From positions 1-64,000 of the forward strand of contig NZ_JAAAMK010000012.1 in the NCBI RefSeq assembly GCF_024105665.1: a DNA stretch of 64,000 bases, given 5' to 3'. This DNA comes from Aliihoeflea aestuarii (GTDB lineage: Bacteria; Pseudomonadota; Alphaproteobacteria; Rhizobiales; Rhizobiaceae). The notes beneath the pieces are model-generated. The model had not been told where the DNA came from. It did no database searches and saw only the letters and a list, made by a program, of their open reading frames with translations. This document shows positions 47,215 through 55,268 of the stretch, in pieces. The first letter of the stretch is position 1, and every line of letters starts with the position of its first letter. Position numbers and translations under genes: made by a program.

Positions 47215-48186
47215 ATGCATCATGTTGCGTTTATCGTCTATCCGGGCTTCGAACTGCTCGACATGTCGGGACCGGCCTCGGTCTTCGGCGGCGCCAATCG
47301 CGCGCTGAGCCAGCGTGGAGAGCCCGCATTCTACACGGTCGTGCTCGCATCGGCCCAAGGCGGCGCCATCGAAAGCAGCAGTGGGGTCGCGCTTGAGACC
47401 CGGCCCGTCGCCGATATGCGACCCGAAGACGTGCAAACGGTGCTGGTCGCGGGAGCGGAACGCGAACCCGTTCTGCACGCGGCGGCTGATCGTGTTCTGC
47501 TTGAAACCCTCCCGCAGCTTGCAAGGAAGGCGCAGCGCTTCGGCTCGGTCTGCACCGGCGGCTTCGTCCTGGCTGCCCTCGGGCTGCTGGACGGCAAGCG
47601 TGTCGCGACGCATTGGGACTCCTGCACGCCCCTTGCAAAGGCATTTCCAAGAATCGCGGTCGATCCCGATGCCCTTTATGTCATCGACGGCCGCCTGTGG
47701 ACATCGGCAGGAGTGACCACCGGCATCGACATGGCGCTGGCGATGGTCGCGCAAGACCTCGACGCGTCGATCGCCGGCGAAGTCGCCAAAAGGCTGGTGC
47801 TCTATGCCCGGCGCCCGGGCTACCAGTCCCAGTTCAGCCCGGTTCTCAAGGCGCAAGCGAAGGGCGACAGCTCGTTCGCCGATCTGATCGGATGGATGCA
47901 GGCGAATCTCGACGCCCCGTTGAACGTGCCGTCGCTTGCCGCGCGTGCCGGCCTGTCGGAACGCACCTTCCATCGCAGATTCGTGGCCGCGACCGGCGAG
48001 ACACCGGCGCGCTTCGTCGAGATCACCCGGCTCGACGCGGCGCGCATGCTTCTTTCGCGCGGTCTATCGCTGAAATTGGTCGCGGCACAAGTGGGACTGT
48101 TCCCGCCAACGCGCCTGGCGGAGGCCTTCGAGCGCCGGTTCGGCATCGCGCCGCGCCTGTTCCGAGACATGCACGCCGAACTGTGA
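47215..48186 (+). CDS. GlxA-family AraC-type transcriptional regulator with GATase1 domain
   Basis: The 323-residue protein has an N-terminal DJ-1/PfpI-like domain (about 1-180; VYPGFELLDMSGPASVF, the elbow GSVCTGGFVLAALGLLDGKRVATHW). A C-terminal AraC helix-turn-helix (about 225-320) has LNVPSLAARAGLSERTFHRRF and FPPTRLAEAFERRFGIAP. These regulators sense small molecules through the GATase-like fold. The 132-bp divergent gap with the membrane-anchored DJ-1 protein suggests that gene as its target. Confidence 0.93.
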   Translation: MHHVAFIVYPGFELLDMSGPASVFGGANRALSQRGEPAFYTVVLASAQGGAIESSSGVALETRPVADMRPEDVQTVLVAGAEREPVLHAAADRVLLETLPQLARKAQRFGSVCTGGFVLAALGLLDGKRVATHWDSCTPLAKAFPRIAVDPDALYVIDGRLWTSAGVTTGIDMALAMVAQDLDASIAGEVAKRLVLYARRPGYQSQFSPVLKAQAKGDSSFADLIGWMQANLDAPLNVPSLAARAGLSERTFHRRFVAATGETPARFVEITRLDAARMLLSRGLSLKLVAAQVGLFPPTRLAEAFERRFGIAPRLFRDMHAEL

Positions 48187-48261
48187 GCGCCGATCAGCCA
48201 GCAACCTGCCGAGCGCTTTGGTGGTTGAGGCACATTTGCAGGCCAGGGCGGAATCGACAAA

Positions 48262-48780
48262 ATGACGGGGCCGCGCAGCTCCATGTCGAAAGGGGCTTCA
48301 CCTGTGGTTATGGAAATCGAACGCAGCGGGCTCGACCGATTGACGACGCGGCTTCTCTGGTTGTCGATCCTTCTTGCTTTTCTGCATCATGCCGATCACG
48401 CCTTGCGCGTCGATCACAGCGGGTGGCCGTTTCGCGAGATGGTCACGCCCTTCACCTACAGTCTTGCCGCTTATCCGGTGATCTTGTTCGCGCTCTTCGG
48501 ACCGCTGCGCCTGTTCTGGATGCGGTGGGTGCTGCTGGCCGCTGCTACGGCCTTTACGATCTTCGCTCATACCGCGATCGAGAACCCGATGACGCAATTT
48601 CATATGCGGGCACATAATGCCAGCGCTCACGACGAAGGATTGCGCAACGCCCTCGATGTCAGATCACCCTTGTTGGGCGTCCTGTCGATGACGATCGGCA
48701 TGGCGCTCAACATCACGGCGATCGTCGCGACACTCGCGACGGCGCGATGCGGGCTGCAAAAGCCAGGCCGTTCCCGCTAA
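48262..48780 (+). CDS. hypothetical four-helix membrane protein
   Basis: The product is up to 172 residues with four predicted membrane helices (LLWLSILLAFLHHADHAL, AAYPVILFALFGPLRLF, WVLLAAATAFTIFAHTAI and GVLSMTIGMALNITAIVATLATA). The HHADHALR motif at the end of the first helix and FAHTAIENP after the third could place metal or heme ligands at the membrane face, but I do not recognise the family. Possible starts are ATG 48262, 48283 and 48310; none has a convincing ribosome site. It is 36 bp upstream of the SUKH-ankyrin gene and may be co-transcribed with it. Confidence 0.65.
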   Translation: MTGPRSSMSKGASPVVMEIERSGLDRLTTRLLWLSILLAFLHHADHALRVDHSGWPFREMVTPFTYSLAAYPVILFALFGPLRLFWMRWVLLAAATAFTIFAHTAIENPMTQFHMRAHNASAHDEGLRNALDVRSPLLGVLSMTIGMALNITAIVATLATARCGLQKPGRSR

Positions 48781-48815
48781 GCTTCGTGACGAGAATATCT
48801 GGCCAGGGGGTTGGC

Positions 48816-50924
48816 GTGCGGCACCGACGTGAATTCCTGAATCTCATGGCGCTGGCAGCAACGCTGCCGCTCATCGGTTGCAGCAAGGAGGACGCAATGC
48901 CGGTCGAGGCTTGGGATGTCTGGCAGGCGGACTGGCGGTGGATGGAAGACGTCGCCCGGCGGCGCGGATGGGATTTCGTGCCGCTTTCAGTTTCCGCGCC
49001 GGCAAGCGAGGCGGCAATGCGACGCCTCGAAGTGGCTGCGGGCATGCCGGTGCCGGCACAGCTTCGCGCGGTGCTGACGCGATGCGCCGCGAGCGTGCGC
49101 TTCGAATGGCATGTCCCGGCACATCTTGCGGCGATGGAGCAGCGTGCCTTTCCCACGTCGAGCTTCAATCGCGGCTTCGCCTGGGATCTCGACCAGATCG
49201 AAAACCATGCGATCCCGAACTTCCTGGCCTGGAAGGAACAGTTGGAGACGATCGATCGATCCGAGGCACCCGATACGCCAGCGATGTGGGAGCGGCAGTT
49301 TCCGGTTTTCTGGCTCGTCAACGGAGACATCCTGACGATCGACATGCGCGAGCCCGACGGCCCGCATCCGGTTCGATATTTCAGCCACGACCTCGAAATG
49401 CTGCACGGGCAGGCGCTTGCACCTGACTTCCTGACCTTCGTCGGCGAGATGGCGCGGCTCGGCCAGGCCGGCACCGAATGGGCATCGTGGATGCGCTTCG
49501 GCGAATGGAACGAGGATCGCTACTATCTGCGCTCGGACGGTCCCGGCGCGATCGAGTGGCGGCGATGGCTTGAGAGCGACCCGGCCCTGACGAAACCAGA
49601 TGAGCCGCCACCGGTGATCCTGGCCGAGACGGAGGTCGAGCGCGCGCTTCTCGAGGCGGCGCGAAACGGCGACACGGCCGCGGCGCTCGCAGCGCTTGGC
49701 GCGAGCGCGCGGCCCGACGTCGTCTGGAACCCGGAATGGTCGCAGAAGGATCCTTCATCCGACGACGAATTCGCGACGGCGATCACCTATGCCGTCAGGC
49801 GTGGCGACACGGCCTTCGCCGAGCAACTCACCCTGCGTGGCGCATCGCTGGACACGCGCCACCTCGCCGTCGCCGAAGCGGTTTCGCGCGGGTCGGTCCA
49901 GACCCTTCGATGGCTCGTCGGCAAGGGCGCGCGGGTGAACGGCTGGAAGGCCGAACGCTACTGGCCGCTGCACCTCTTGATGACCCGCCGCCACCGCTTC
50001 GTCGCCACGTCACCGGCGGAACTCGAAGCGCGGCTTCGCAAGGAGGGCGAAGGCGTCTGGGTCGTTGAGGGAATGGATGCCGAGACCACGGCCATCATGA
50101 AAAGCGCGATGGAGACGTCGCTTGCACGCGACCTGGCTGCCTTCATTACCCCGGAGGATTTTCTGGCGATGCTGGAAACGCTTCTGGAAGCCGGGGCCGA
50201 ACCGGATGCACCGTGGGACAACGGCATCACCATGCTGATGTGGGGCGGCCTCGAAAGTGCGCGCATCCTTTTGCGCCACGGCGCCGACCCGAATGCGAGC
50301 ACGCCGGGCGGCATGATGCCGCTGCATTTCACCAGTTCGCCGCAGGTCGCGCGCATTCTGGTGGCGGCGGGCGCCGACGTGAATGCGCTGGCGTCCCCGG
50401 ACGGGCGAAGAAGCGAAAGCGATCCGGTCTACACACCCTTGCAATCCTCGTTGATGCTGGGAGATTTGCGCGGCACGGAACTTGCCGAAACGCTGCTCGA
50501 ACTTGGGGCCGATCCCTTCAGACGCGACGGCGAAGGCTTTCCCACACTTGGCTACGCCAGCAGCGTCCCCGCCTTCGAGCTGATGAAGCCCTACGGCCTC
50601 GATCCGCTCGAACGAATGCCTGACGGCGGAACGCTTCTGCATCGGCTCTACCGGCAACGCGGCGCGATCCGCGCGAATTTTCCGCAGGAGGTCGCGATCC
50701 TCGACCTCCTGTTGTCGCAGGGCATCGATATCAACGCACAGGATCGGACGGGACAGACAGTTCTCCACATCGCCGCGCCCGATGCAATCGATGCCGCCTC
50801 GATCGAACTTCTCCTGAAAAGGGGGGCCGATCGAAGCCTGAAGAATTCGGACGGAAAGCGCGCCGTCGACCTGATCCCACGATCCAGGAAAGACTTGCGT
50901 GCCCCGCTCAATCCAGCCGGGTAA
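48816..50924 (+). CDS. Tat-type lipoprotein with SUKH (SMI1/KNR4) domain and ankyrin repeats
   Basis: The protein is 702 residues from GTG 48816, chosen because AGGGGG lies five bases upstream. The N-terminus HRREFLNLMALAATLPLIGC combines a twin-arginine motif with a lipobox (Cys22). Residues about 50-235 match the SUKH superfamily (ASEAAMRRLEVAAGMPVPAQLRAVL; FWLVNGDILTIDM; PVRYFSHDLE; DFLTFVGEMARLG). The remainder is ankyrin-like (GLESARILLRHGADPNAS, ILVAAGADVNA, ELLLKRGADRSLKNSDG). SUKH proteins are often toxin immunity factors; ankyrin repeats bind proteins. Export as a lipoprotein would put both domains outside the cytoplasm. Function is unknown. Confidence 0.82.
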   Translation: MRHRREFLNLMALAATLPLIGCSKEDAMPVEAWDVWQADWRWMEDVARRRGWDFVPLSVSAPASEAAMRRLEVAAGMPVPAQLRAVLTRCAASVRFEWHVPAHLAAMEQRAFPTSSFNRGFAWDLDQIENHAIPNFLAWKEQLETIDRSEAPDTPAMWERQFPVFWLVNGDILTIDMREPDGPHPVRYFSHDLEMLHGQALAPDFLTFVGEMARLGQAGTEWASWMRFGEWNEDRYYLRSDGPGAIEWRRWLESDPALTKPDEPPPVILAETEVERALLEAARNGDTAAALAALGASARPDVVWNPEWSQKDPSSDDEFATAITYAVRRGDTAFAEQLTLRGASLDTRHLAVAEAVSRGSVQTLRWLVGKGARVNGWKAERYWPLHLLMTRRHRFVATSPAELEARLRKEGEGVWVVEGMDAETTAIMKSAMETSLARDLAAFITPEDFLAMLETLLEAGAEPDAPWDNGITMLMWGGLESARILLRHGADPNASTPGGMMPLHFTSSPQVARILVAAGADVNALASPDGRRSESDPVYTPLQSSLMLGDLRGTELAETLLELGADPFRRDGEGFPTLGYASSVPAFELMKPYGLDPLERMPDGGTLLHRLYRQRGAIRANFPQEVAILDLLLSQGIDINAQDRTGQTVLHIAAPDAIDAASIELLLKRGADRSLKNSDGKRAVDLIPRSRKDLRAPLNPAG

Positions 50925-50994
50925 AATCCGGTCTTAACCGCCTGCTTGCGATCAACGAGGTGCCCGTCGCATCAACCGCTGGAAGTTTGCTCGT

Positions 50995-51456
50995 TCATTT
51001 CAAGCGTTCGACAAAGGCGGCAAGCTGGTCGATCGTGGTGCCCCAGCCTTCGTAGAATCCCATTTCCTCGTGCTTGCGGCTGTCGCCGGTGTTCTTGTGC
51101 ATGACACGCGCGGAATATCGGGTGCCCCGCCCCTCCGTCTCGAATGTCATGATCGCGGTCAAGGCCAGCCATGGCTCGATCGGTCGCCAACCTTCCGCGA
51201 GCGCCGTGGTGAATACCAGGCGCTGTTCGGGAGCCATATCCAGAAAGCAGCCTTCGACATGCGGGCTGAACTCTCCGCCGCCTTCGCGCATCTGCGTCTC
51301 GAAAGCACCTTCCGGCCGCAGGTCCAGCTTGCATTCGATAGGCGCGGGTATCCACCATTTCGCAAAATGTTCGGCGTCGCTCCACGCCGTCCAGACCTTG
51401 GCTGGCGACGCATCGATGAAGCGCGAAATCGTAAGCTCGGAATTCTCAATCGCCAT
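50995..51456 (-). CDS. AHSA1/SRPBCC family protein
   Basis: The 153-residue protein has SELTISRFIDASPAKVWTAWSDAEHFAKWWIP, FETQMREGGGEF, GCFLDMAPEQRLVFTTAL, an ALTAIMTFETEGRGTRYSARVMH core and FYEGWGTTIDQLAAFVERL, a typical AHSA1 domain. ATG 51456 overlaps by 11 bp the stop of an ArsR-type C-terminal remnant, the arrangement expected for the common arsR-AHSA1 operon; this supports the start although the ribosome site is weak. Confidence 0.88.
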   Translation of the reverse strand: MAIENSELTISRFIDASPAKVWTAWSDAEHFAKWWIPAPIECKLDLRPEGAFETQMREGGGEFSPHVEGCFLDMAPEQRLVFTTALAEGWRPIEPWLALTAIMTFETEGRGTRYSARVMHKNTGDSRKHEEMGFYEGWGTTIDQLAAFVERLK

Positions 51457-51556
51457 TTTCGCTGTCCCATGACATTTGGGTTTCGACATAGTCGGCAAGC
51501 CGGTCCGTCCTGCCCTGCCAAAGCGTGCGTTGCCGGGAAAGCCACGTTTCGAAAGC
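51446..51556 (-). pseudogene. C-terminal remnant of an ArsR-family regulator
   Basis: A 36-codon open stretch ending in TGA at 51446 reads FETWLSRQRTLWQGRTDRL followed by ADYVETQ. It resembles the C-terminal helix of ArsR regulators that precede AHSA1 genes (FERWLxxQRxxWxxRLDxL). A stop lies immediately upstream in frame (51557-51559) and no ArsR helix-turn-helix is found further upstream on this strand, so only the tail survives. It overlaps the AHSA1 start by 11 bp. Confidence 0.6.
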
Positions 51557-51879
51557 TCACCATATGGCAAACTAAAAACGATTCTTCGTGTCGAGGCGGC
51601 TGGGACCGCGATCATCATGTGGGGCGAGCAGGTTCTGCCTTCACGTCCAGAACCGACGCGATTCGATGTGGATTTCAGTCAGCCACTTGGTCGAAAAACC
51701 ACGATCCGGGGCATGCTTTGTCCCTTCTCCCTGAGAGTGGATGAGCACTCATCCCAGTTGCAAAACTGATGATCCGTCGTTCGTTCGCGCACAGTGCAGC
51801 GCCACATATTCTGGCTGTTGGCAACTCGACGGACGCATGCCACAACAATTCAATGGTTGTTGAAGTGTTGAAATATTAG
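51557..51879. other. 323-bp intergenic region between the ArsR remnant and the relic ars operon
   Basis: No conserved coding sequence is apparent on either strand. A short palindrome (GGATGAGCACTCATCC) lies near 51738, and the right end holds the putative ars operator described separately. It probably contains debris of the deleted ArsR gene. Confidence 0.5.
51843..51864 (+). promoter_or_regulatory. Possible ArsR operator of the relic ars operon
   Basis: CAACAA-N8-TTGTTG (51843-51862) overlaps TTCAA-N6-TTGAA (51849-51864). Short TTCAA/TTGAA dyads are typical of ArsR-type operators, and the position just ahead of arsR fits autoregulation. Confidence 0.4.
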
Positions 51880-52240
51880 CTGGAAGAAAAACAGGCACTG
51901 AGCGCGTTCGGCGCGCGCTCCCAGGAAACGTGCCTGCGCATAGTTAAATGCCTCGTCACCGTTGGGCCGAAAGGAATGTCCGCAGGTAAGTTGGGTGAGG
52001 GAATGAAGCGTCATCCTCACGAATGTCGTTCCATCTCAGTCATCTGGAAGGCGCGGGACTGATTGAATCGCGGCGAAGGCCGTTCGATCATTTACAGCGC
52101 GAAGTTCGCGGCCCTGTCTTCATTGATCTAATTTCTGATGACGGACTGCTGCCAAGGGCATCCCGAAGTTTGCAATCCGGCAGTGGCCGCATTGGCTGCA
52201 TGCTGCGAAAGGGACCATTCATGGCTGAGCAAGCGAAAGC
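51880..52240 (+). pseudogene. arsR: arsR, arsenic-responsive repressor (frameshifted)
   Basis: Three pieces in different frames together make an ArsR: LEEKQALSAFGARSQETCLR and IVKCLVTVGPKGMSAGKLGE (from 51880); MSFHLSHLEGAGLIESRR (52023-52076); then EGRSIIYSAKFAALSSLI, an in-frame TAA, and FLMTDCCQGHPEVCNPAVAA with LAACCE. The first shift follows LGE, the second is a one-base loss after ESRR. The cysteines CC and C of the metal-sensing tail remain. The gene cannot make a functional repressor. It heads a relic operon of four damaged genes. Confidence 0.85.
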
Positions 52241-52421
52241 CCAGTACGATGTCCTTTTCCTGTGCACCGACAACGTCACAGCCATGCGCTATCGCCGCAA
52301 CCGTATCGCGGCCTTTGCCTCGCTTCCGGCGACGACACTGGACAGGTCTTCCCTGAGCGTTCGGATGAACGAAATCGGCCACGGCGAAGGGGCGATCACT
52401 CCCCGCAACAGTGCGGCGTGA
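52221..52421 (+). pseudogene. arsC, LMW-phosphatase-type arsenate reductase with internal deletion
   Basis: The 66-codon frame joins the first 18 residues of an LMW-type ArsC (AQYDVLFLCTDN, normally FLCTGNSARS) directly to its C-terminal end (RYRRNRIAAFASLPATTLDR, then SSLSVRMNEIG, matching the usual RNRIAAFxxLPxxxLDRLSL ending). About 80-100 central residues and the Arg-Ser of the P-loop are gone, so no catalysis is possible. Its TGA overlaps the next gene's first ATG (TGATG). Confidence 0.8.
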
Positions 52422-52426
52422 TGGTG

Positions 52427-52854
52427 ATGGACGTCGTTATCTATCACAATCCCGAATGCGGCCCGTCACGTAACACGCTCGGAATGATCCGCAACGCGGG
52501 TATCGAACCGCATGTGGTTGAATATCTCAAAACGCCGCCGTCGAGAGCGATGCTCGTCGGTCTGCTTGATCGCATGGATATCATGCTTCGCGAGTTGCTC
52601 CGCCAGAAGGGCACTCCCTACTGCGAACTTGGTCTCGACGACCTGTCATTGAGCGATCAAACCTCATCGAAGCGATGTTGGACCACCCGATCCTGATCAA
52701 CCGTCCGATAGTGGTTTGCCCGAAGGGAGTACGCCTGTGTCGCCCCTCCGAAACTGCAATAGATCTCCTGCCGGCCCAGTGCACCGACTTCATCAAGGAG
52801 GATGGCGAGCGGGTACCTGCCGAACAGGCGACGGCACCGATGAAGCATCCCTGA
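52427..52854 (+). pseudogene. arsC: arsC, glutaredoxin/thioredoxin-fold arsenate reductase (frameshifted)
   Basis: From ATG 52427 the sequence reads DVVIYHNPECGPSRNTLGMI with the catalytic Cys of HNPxCGxSRNT, then EYLKTPPSRAMLVGLLDRMD and [21 protein letters not shown]. Near 52660 the frame shifts: the correct continuation, [35 protein letters not shown] and a final [16 protein letters not shown], lies in another frame and ends at TGA 52854. The unshifted product stops at 52696 after about 89 residues and lacks the C-terminal half with the arsenate-binding Arg of NRP. Confidence 0.88.
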
Positions 52855-52878
52855 TAATCTTCCGCTTGGAGAACTCAC

Positions 52879-53609
52879 ATGACAGGGTTGATCCTGATCG
52901 GCCTGGCGCGCTGCATCGCCATGGTGCTGGTCTGGAACCAGTTGGCGAAAGGCGACAGTCAGGATGTCGCGGGTTTGTTCGCGTTCAATTCGATTTTCCA
53001 GATCCTGTTCTTCTCGACCTATGCCTGGTTCTTCCTCACTATTCTGCCGCCGCTGTTCGGGCTGGAGGGCAGCATCGTCGATGTGGGCTTTCGGACGATC
53101 ACGGAGCGGTTCTGATCTACCTGGGCATTCCTTTTCTGGCTGGTTACCTGACCCGCCGAATTCTTGTCGGTCGCAAAGGCGAGGACTGGTACGAACGCAA
53201 ATTCCTGCCTCGGATCAGTCCCATCACCCTTACCGCCTTGCTGTTCACGATCGTCGCGATGTTTAGCCTCAAAGGCGGTGATCTCGTCCGGTTGCCGTTC
53301 GACGCCATCATGATCGCCACTCCCTTGGCCATCTATTTCGTGGTCCAGTTCGTCGTTAGTTTCGCAATGGGCAAGCTCATCGAAGCCGACTACCCACGTA
53401 CGACCGCGATCGCTTTCACCGCCGCAGGCAACAATGTCGAACTCGCCATCGCAGTCGCGATCGCCGCCTTCGGGCTCGCCTCACCCGTCGCATTCGCGGC
53501 TGTCATCGGTCCGCTGGTGGAGGTTCCCGTGCTCATCTTGCTCGTACATGTCTCGCTGCGGTTGGGCAGGAGGTGGTTCGCGACCACGGCACCAGCGCAA
53601 GCCAGCTAG
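52879..53609 (+). pseudogene. acr3: acr3, arsenite efflux permease (N-terminally deleted and frameshifted)
   Basis: The fragment aligns with the ACR3(2) subgroup: [38 protein letters not shown] and [12 protein letters not shown]. After a frameshift near 53107 it continues [57 protein letters not shown] and [20 protein letters not shown]. The first 100-130 residues (about three helices) are missing, although an ATG with GGAG upstream now precedes the internal sequence, as if an in-frame deletion had joined start and middle. It is last in the relic ars operon. A weak CTGGCAG/CTGCCAG hairpin follows. Confidence 0.88.
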
Positions 53610-53720
53610 AAATTCACCCTGGCAGCAGTCTCGCCCCTGCCAGCGACCACCACGCCTCCTGTTGTTGTCCGGGTCACTGAGGCCGCGCTCCTTCGATGGA
53701 AACGATCGAAACAGACCATT

Positions 53721-55268
53721 TTACAATACGGCCTCGATCAGGAACGGCCCCGGCTGCGCGGCAGCCGAGACGATCATGCGATACAGTTCCTGCGCGTCGT
53801 CCACCCGCACACCAGGAACGCCCATGCCATGGGCCAGTGAAACAAAGTCGAGGTTCGGTCGGGTGAGGTCGAGCATGTTCAGGGCGTCGGGGCCGGGGTT
53901 CGTGCCGACCTTGTAGAGTTCCTGCTTCAGGATCTCGTAGCTTCTGTTGGCGAAGATGACAGTGGTTATGTTCAGGCTCTCGCGTGCCTGCGTCCACAAC
54001 CCCTGTATCGTGTACATCGCCGAGCCATCGGCCTGCAGAGCAATGACAGACCGGTCGGGACTTGCGATGGCCGCGCCGATCGCGAGCGGCACACCTATTC
54101 CGATTGCCCCGCCGGTCAGCGACAACCAGCTCATCGGTGCCGAACCTGTCGTTGCCGGGTAGATATCGCGTCCGCATGTGATGCCTTCATCGACGACGAT
54201 CGCGTTTTCCGGCATCGCCGCGGCGATTGCGGCAGCAAGGGAGGCGTAAGTAAGCTGCCCGATTGCCGGTGCAATGGGTGGCGGCGCATCGATCACTTGC
54301 GCGCGGCGTGCGCCGAGTGCATCGGCCATGGCTTCGATGGCAAGGACGCCGTTCTGGTCGAAATCCGCCAATTGCACGATTTCGCAATCGGGCGGGAGAA
54401 TAAGGCTCGGCCGTCCCGGATAGGCAAAGAAAGCGACCGGTGGACGCGTCTCGATGAGGACGGCCTTGCGAAAGGGCTTCAGGCTCTCGAGTGCCATGTC
54501 GATCGGGTAGGGAATGCGCGGAATATGGACCTGCCCCGCGCCTCGCTCTGTTCTGCGGCTCGACGTGGGAGCCATCAGCGCCGCGCCGGTCTGGTCGGCG
54601 ACGCCTTTCAAAAGCGCCATGCTGTTGCAATCTTCCAGGACAGACCCGCCGCAGATCACGACGCAATCCTTGTCCAGCATCCCGATAGCGCAGGCAAGGG
54701 CTTCGTCATCGACGTTTCGTGCGGGCTGCGCCGGTATCGGATCGGCTATGACGCCTCCTTCATCCCAGCCTATATCGGCAGGAGCGATGAGCGTTGCGAT
54801 GCGCCCGGGCTTGCCCGATGCGGCAGCCAGCCCTTCCGCCGCGTCGTGTGCAATCGTCTCGGCACTTGTCGCGGTTCGAACCCAATCTGAAAAGGGGGCG
54901 GCCGTCGTCGCCACATCGGCGGACAGCGGAGCATCGTATTGAAGATGACGCACGGAGTGATCGCCGACGAGATTGAGCATCGGCGAGCGCGCCTTCTTGG
55001 CGTTGTGCATATTGGCCCCGGCATTCGCGAGTCCCGGAGCCAGGTGCAGCAAGGTGATGGCCGGCTTGCCGGCCATGCGGGAATAGCCATCGGCCGCGCC
55101 GGTCACGACGCCTTCGAAAAGGCCCAAAACGCATCGCATCAGCCGGGTGCGGTCGAGCGCGTCGACGAACTGCATTTCCGACGTGCCGGGATTGGCAAAG
55201 CACACGTCGACGCCAGCGCCGTGCAACGTCCGAAGAAGACTCTCAGCCCCATTCATTCTGGTGTTCAT
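53721..55268 (-). CDS. ThDP-dependent enzyme, acetolactate-synthase large-subunit-like
   Basis: The 515-residue protein has the three-domain ThDP fold: NPGTSEMQFVDALD and the catalytic Glu in LGLFEGVVTGAADGYSRM; HLAPGLANAGANMHNA; a central domain; and a C-terminal ThDP-binding motif QADGSAMYTIQGLWTQAR...FANRSYEILKQ. It belongs to the ALS/benzoylformate-decarboxylase-like group found beside Opp transporters in Rhizobiales rather than to true IlvB, and no small subunit is nearby. It probably decarboxylates a 2-oxo acid from the imported substrate. It overlaps the upstream ATPase stop by 1 bp (TAATG); ATG 55256 is an alternative start. Confidence 0.88.
   Translation of the reverse strand: MNTRMNGAESLLRTLHGAGVDVCFANPGTSEMQFVDALDRTRLMRCVLGLFEGVVTGAADGYSRMAGKPAITLLHLAPGLANAGANMHNAKKARSPMLNLVGDHSVRHLQYDAPLSADVATTAAPFSDWVRTATSAETIAHDAAEGLAAASGKPGRIATLIAPADIGWDEGGVIADPIPAQPARNVDDEALACAIGMLDKDCVVICGGSVLEDCNSMALLKGVADQTGAALMAPTSSRRTERGAGQVHIPRIPYPIDMALESLKPFRKAVLIETRPPVAFFAYPGRPSLILPPDCEIVQLADFDQNGVLAIEAMADALGARRAQVIDAPPPIAPAIGQLTYASLAAAIAAAMPENAIVVDEGITCGRDIYPATTGSAPMSWLSLTGGAIGIGVPLAIGAAIASPDRSVIALQADGSAMYTIQGLWTQARESLNITTVIFANRSYEILKQELYKVGTNPGPDALNMLDLTRPNLDFVSLAHGMGVPGVRVDDAQELYRMIVSAAAQPGPFLIEAVL

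Noticed and set aside
51476-51769. 97-codon plus-strand frame opposite and beyond the ArsR remnant
   Set aside because: No ribosome site or recognisable domain; it crosses the degenerate region between two pseudogenes.
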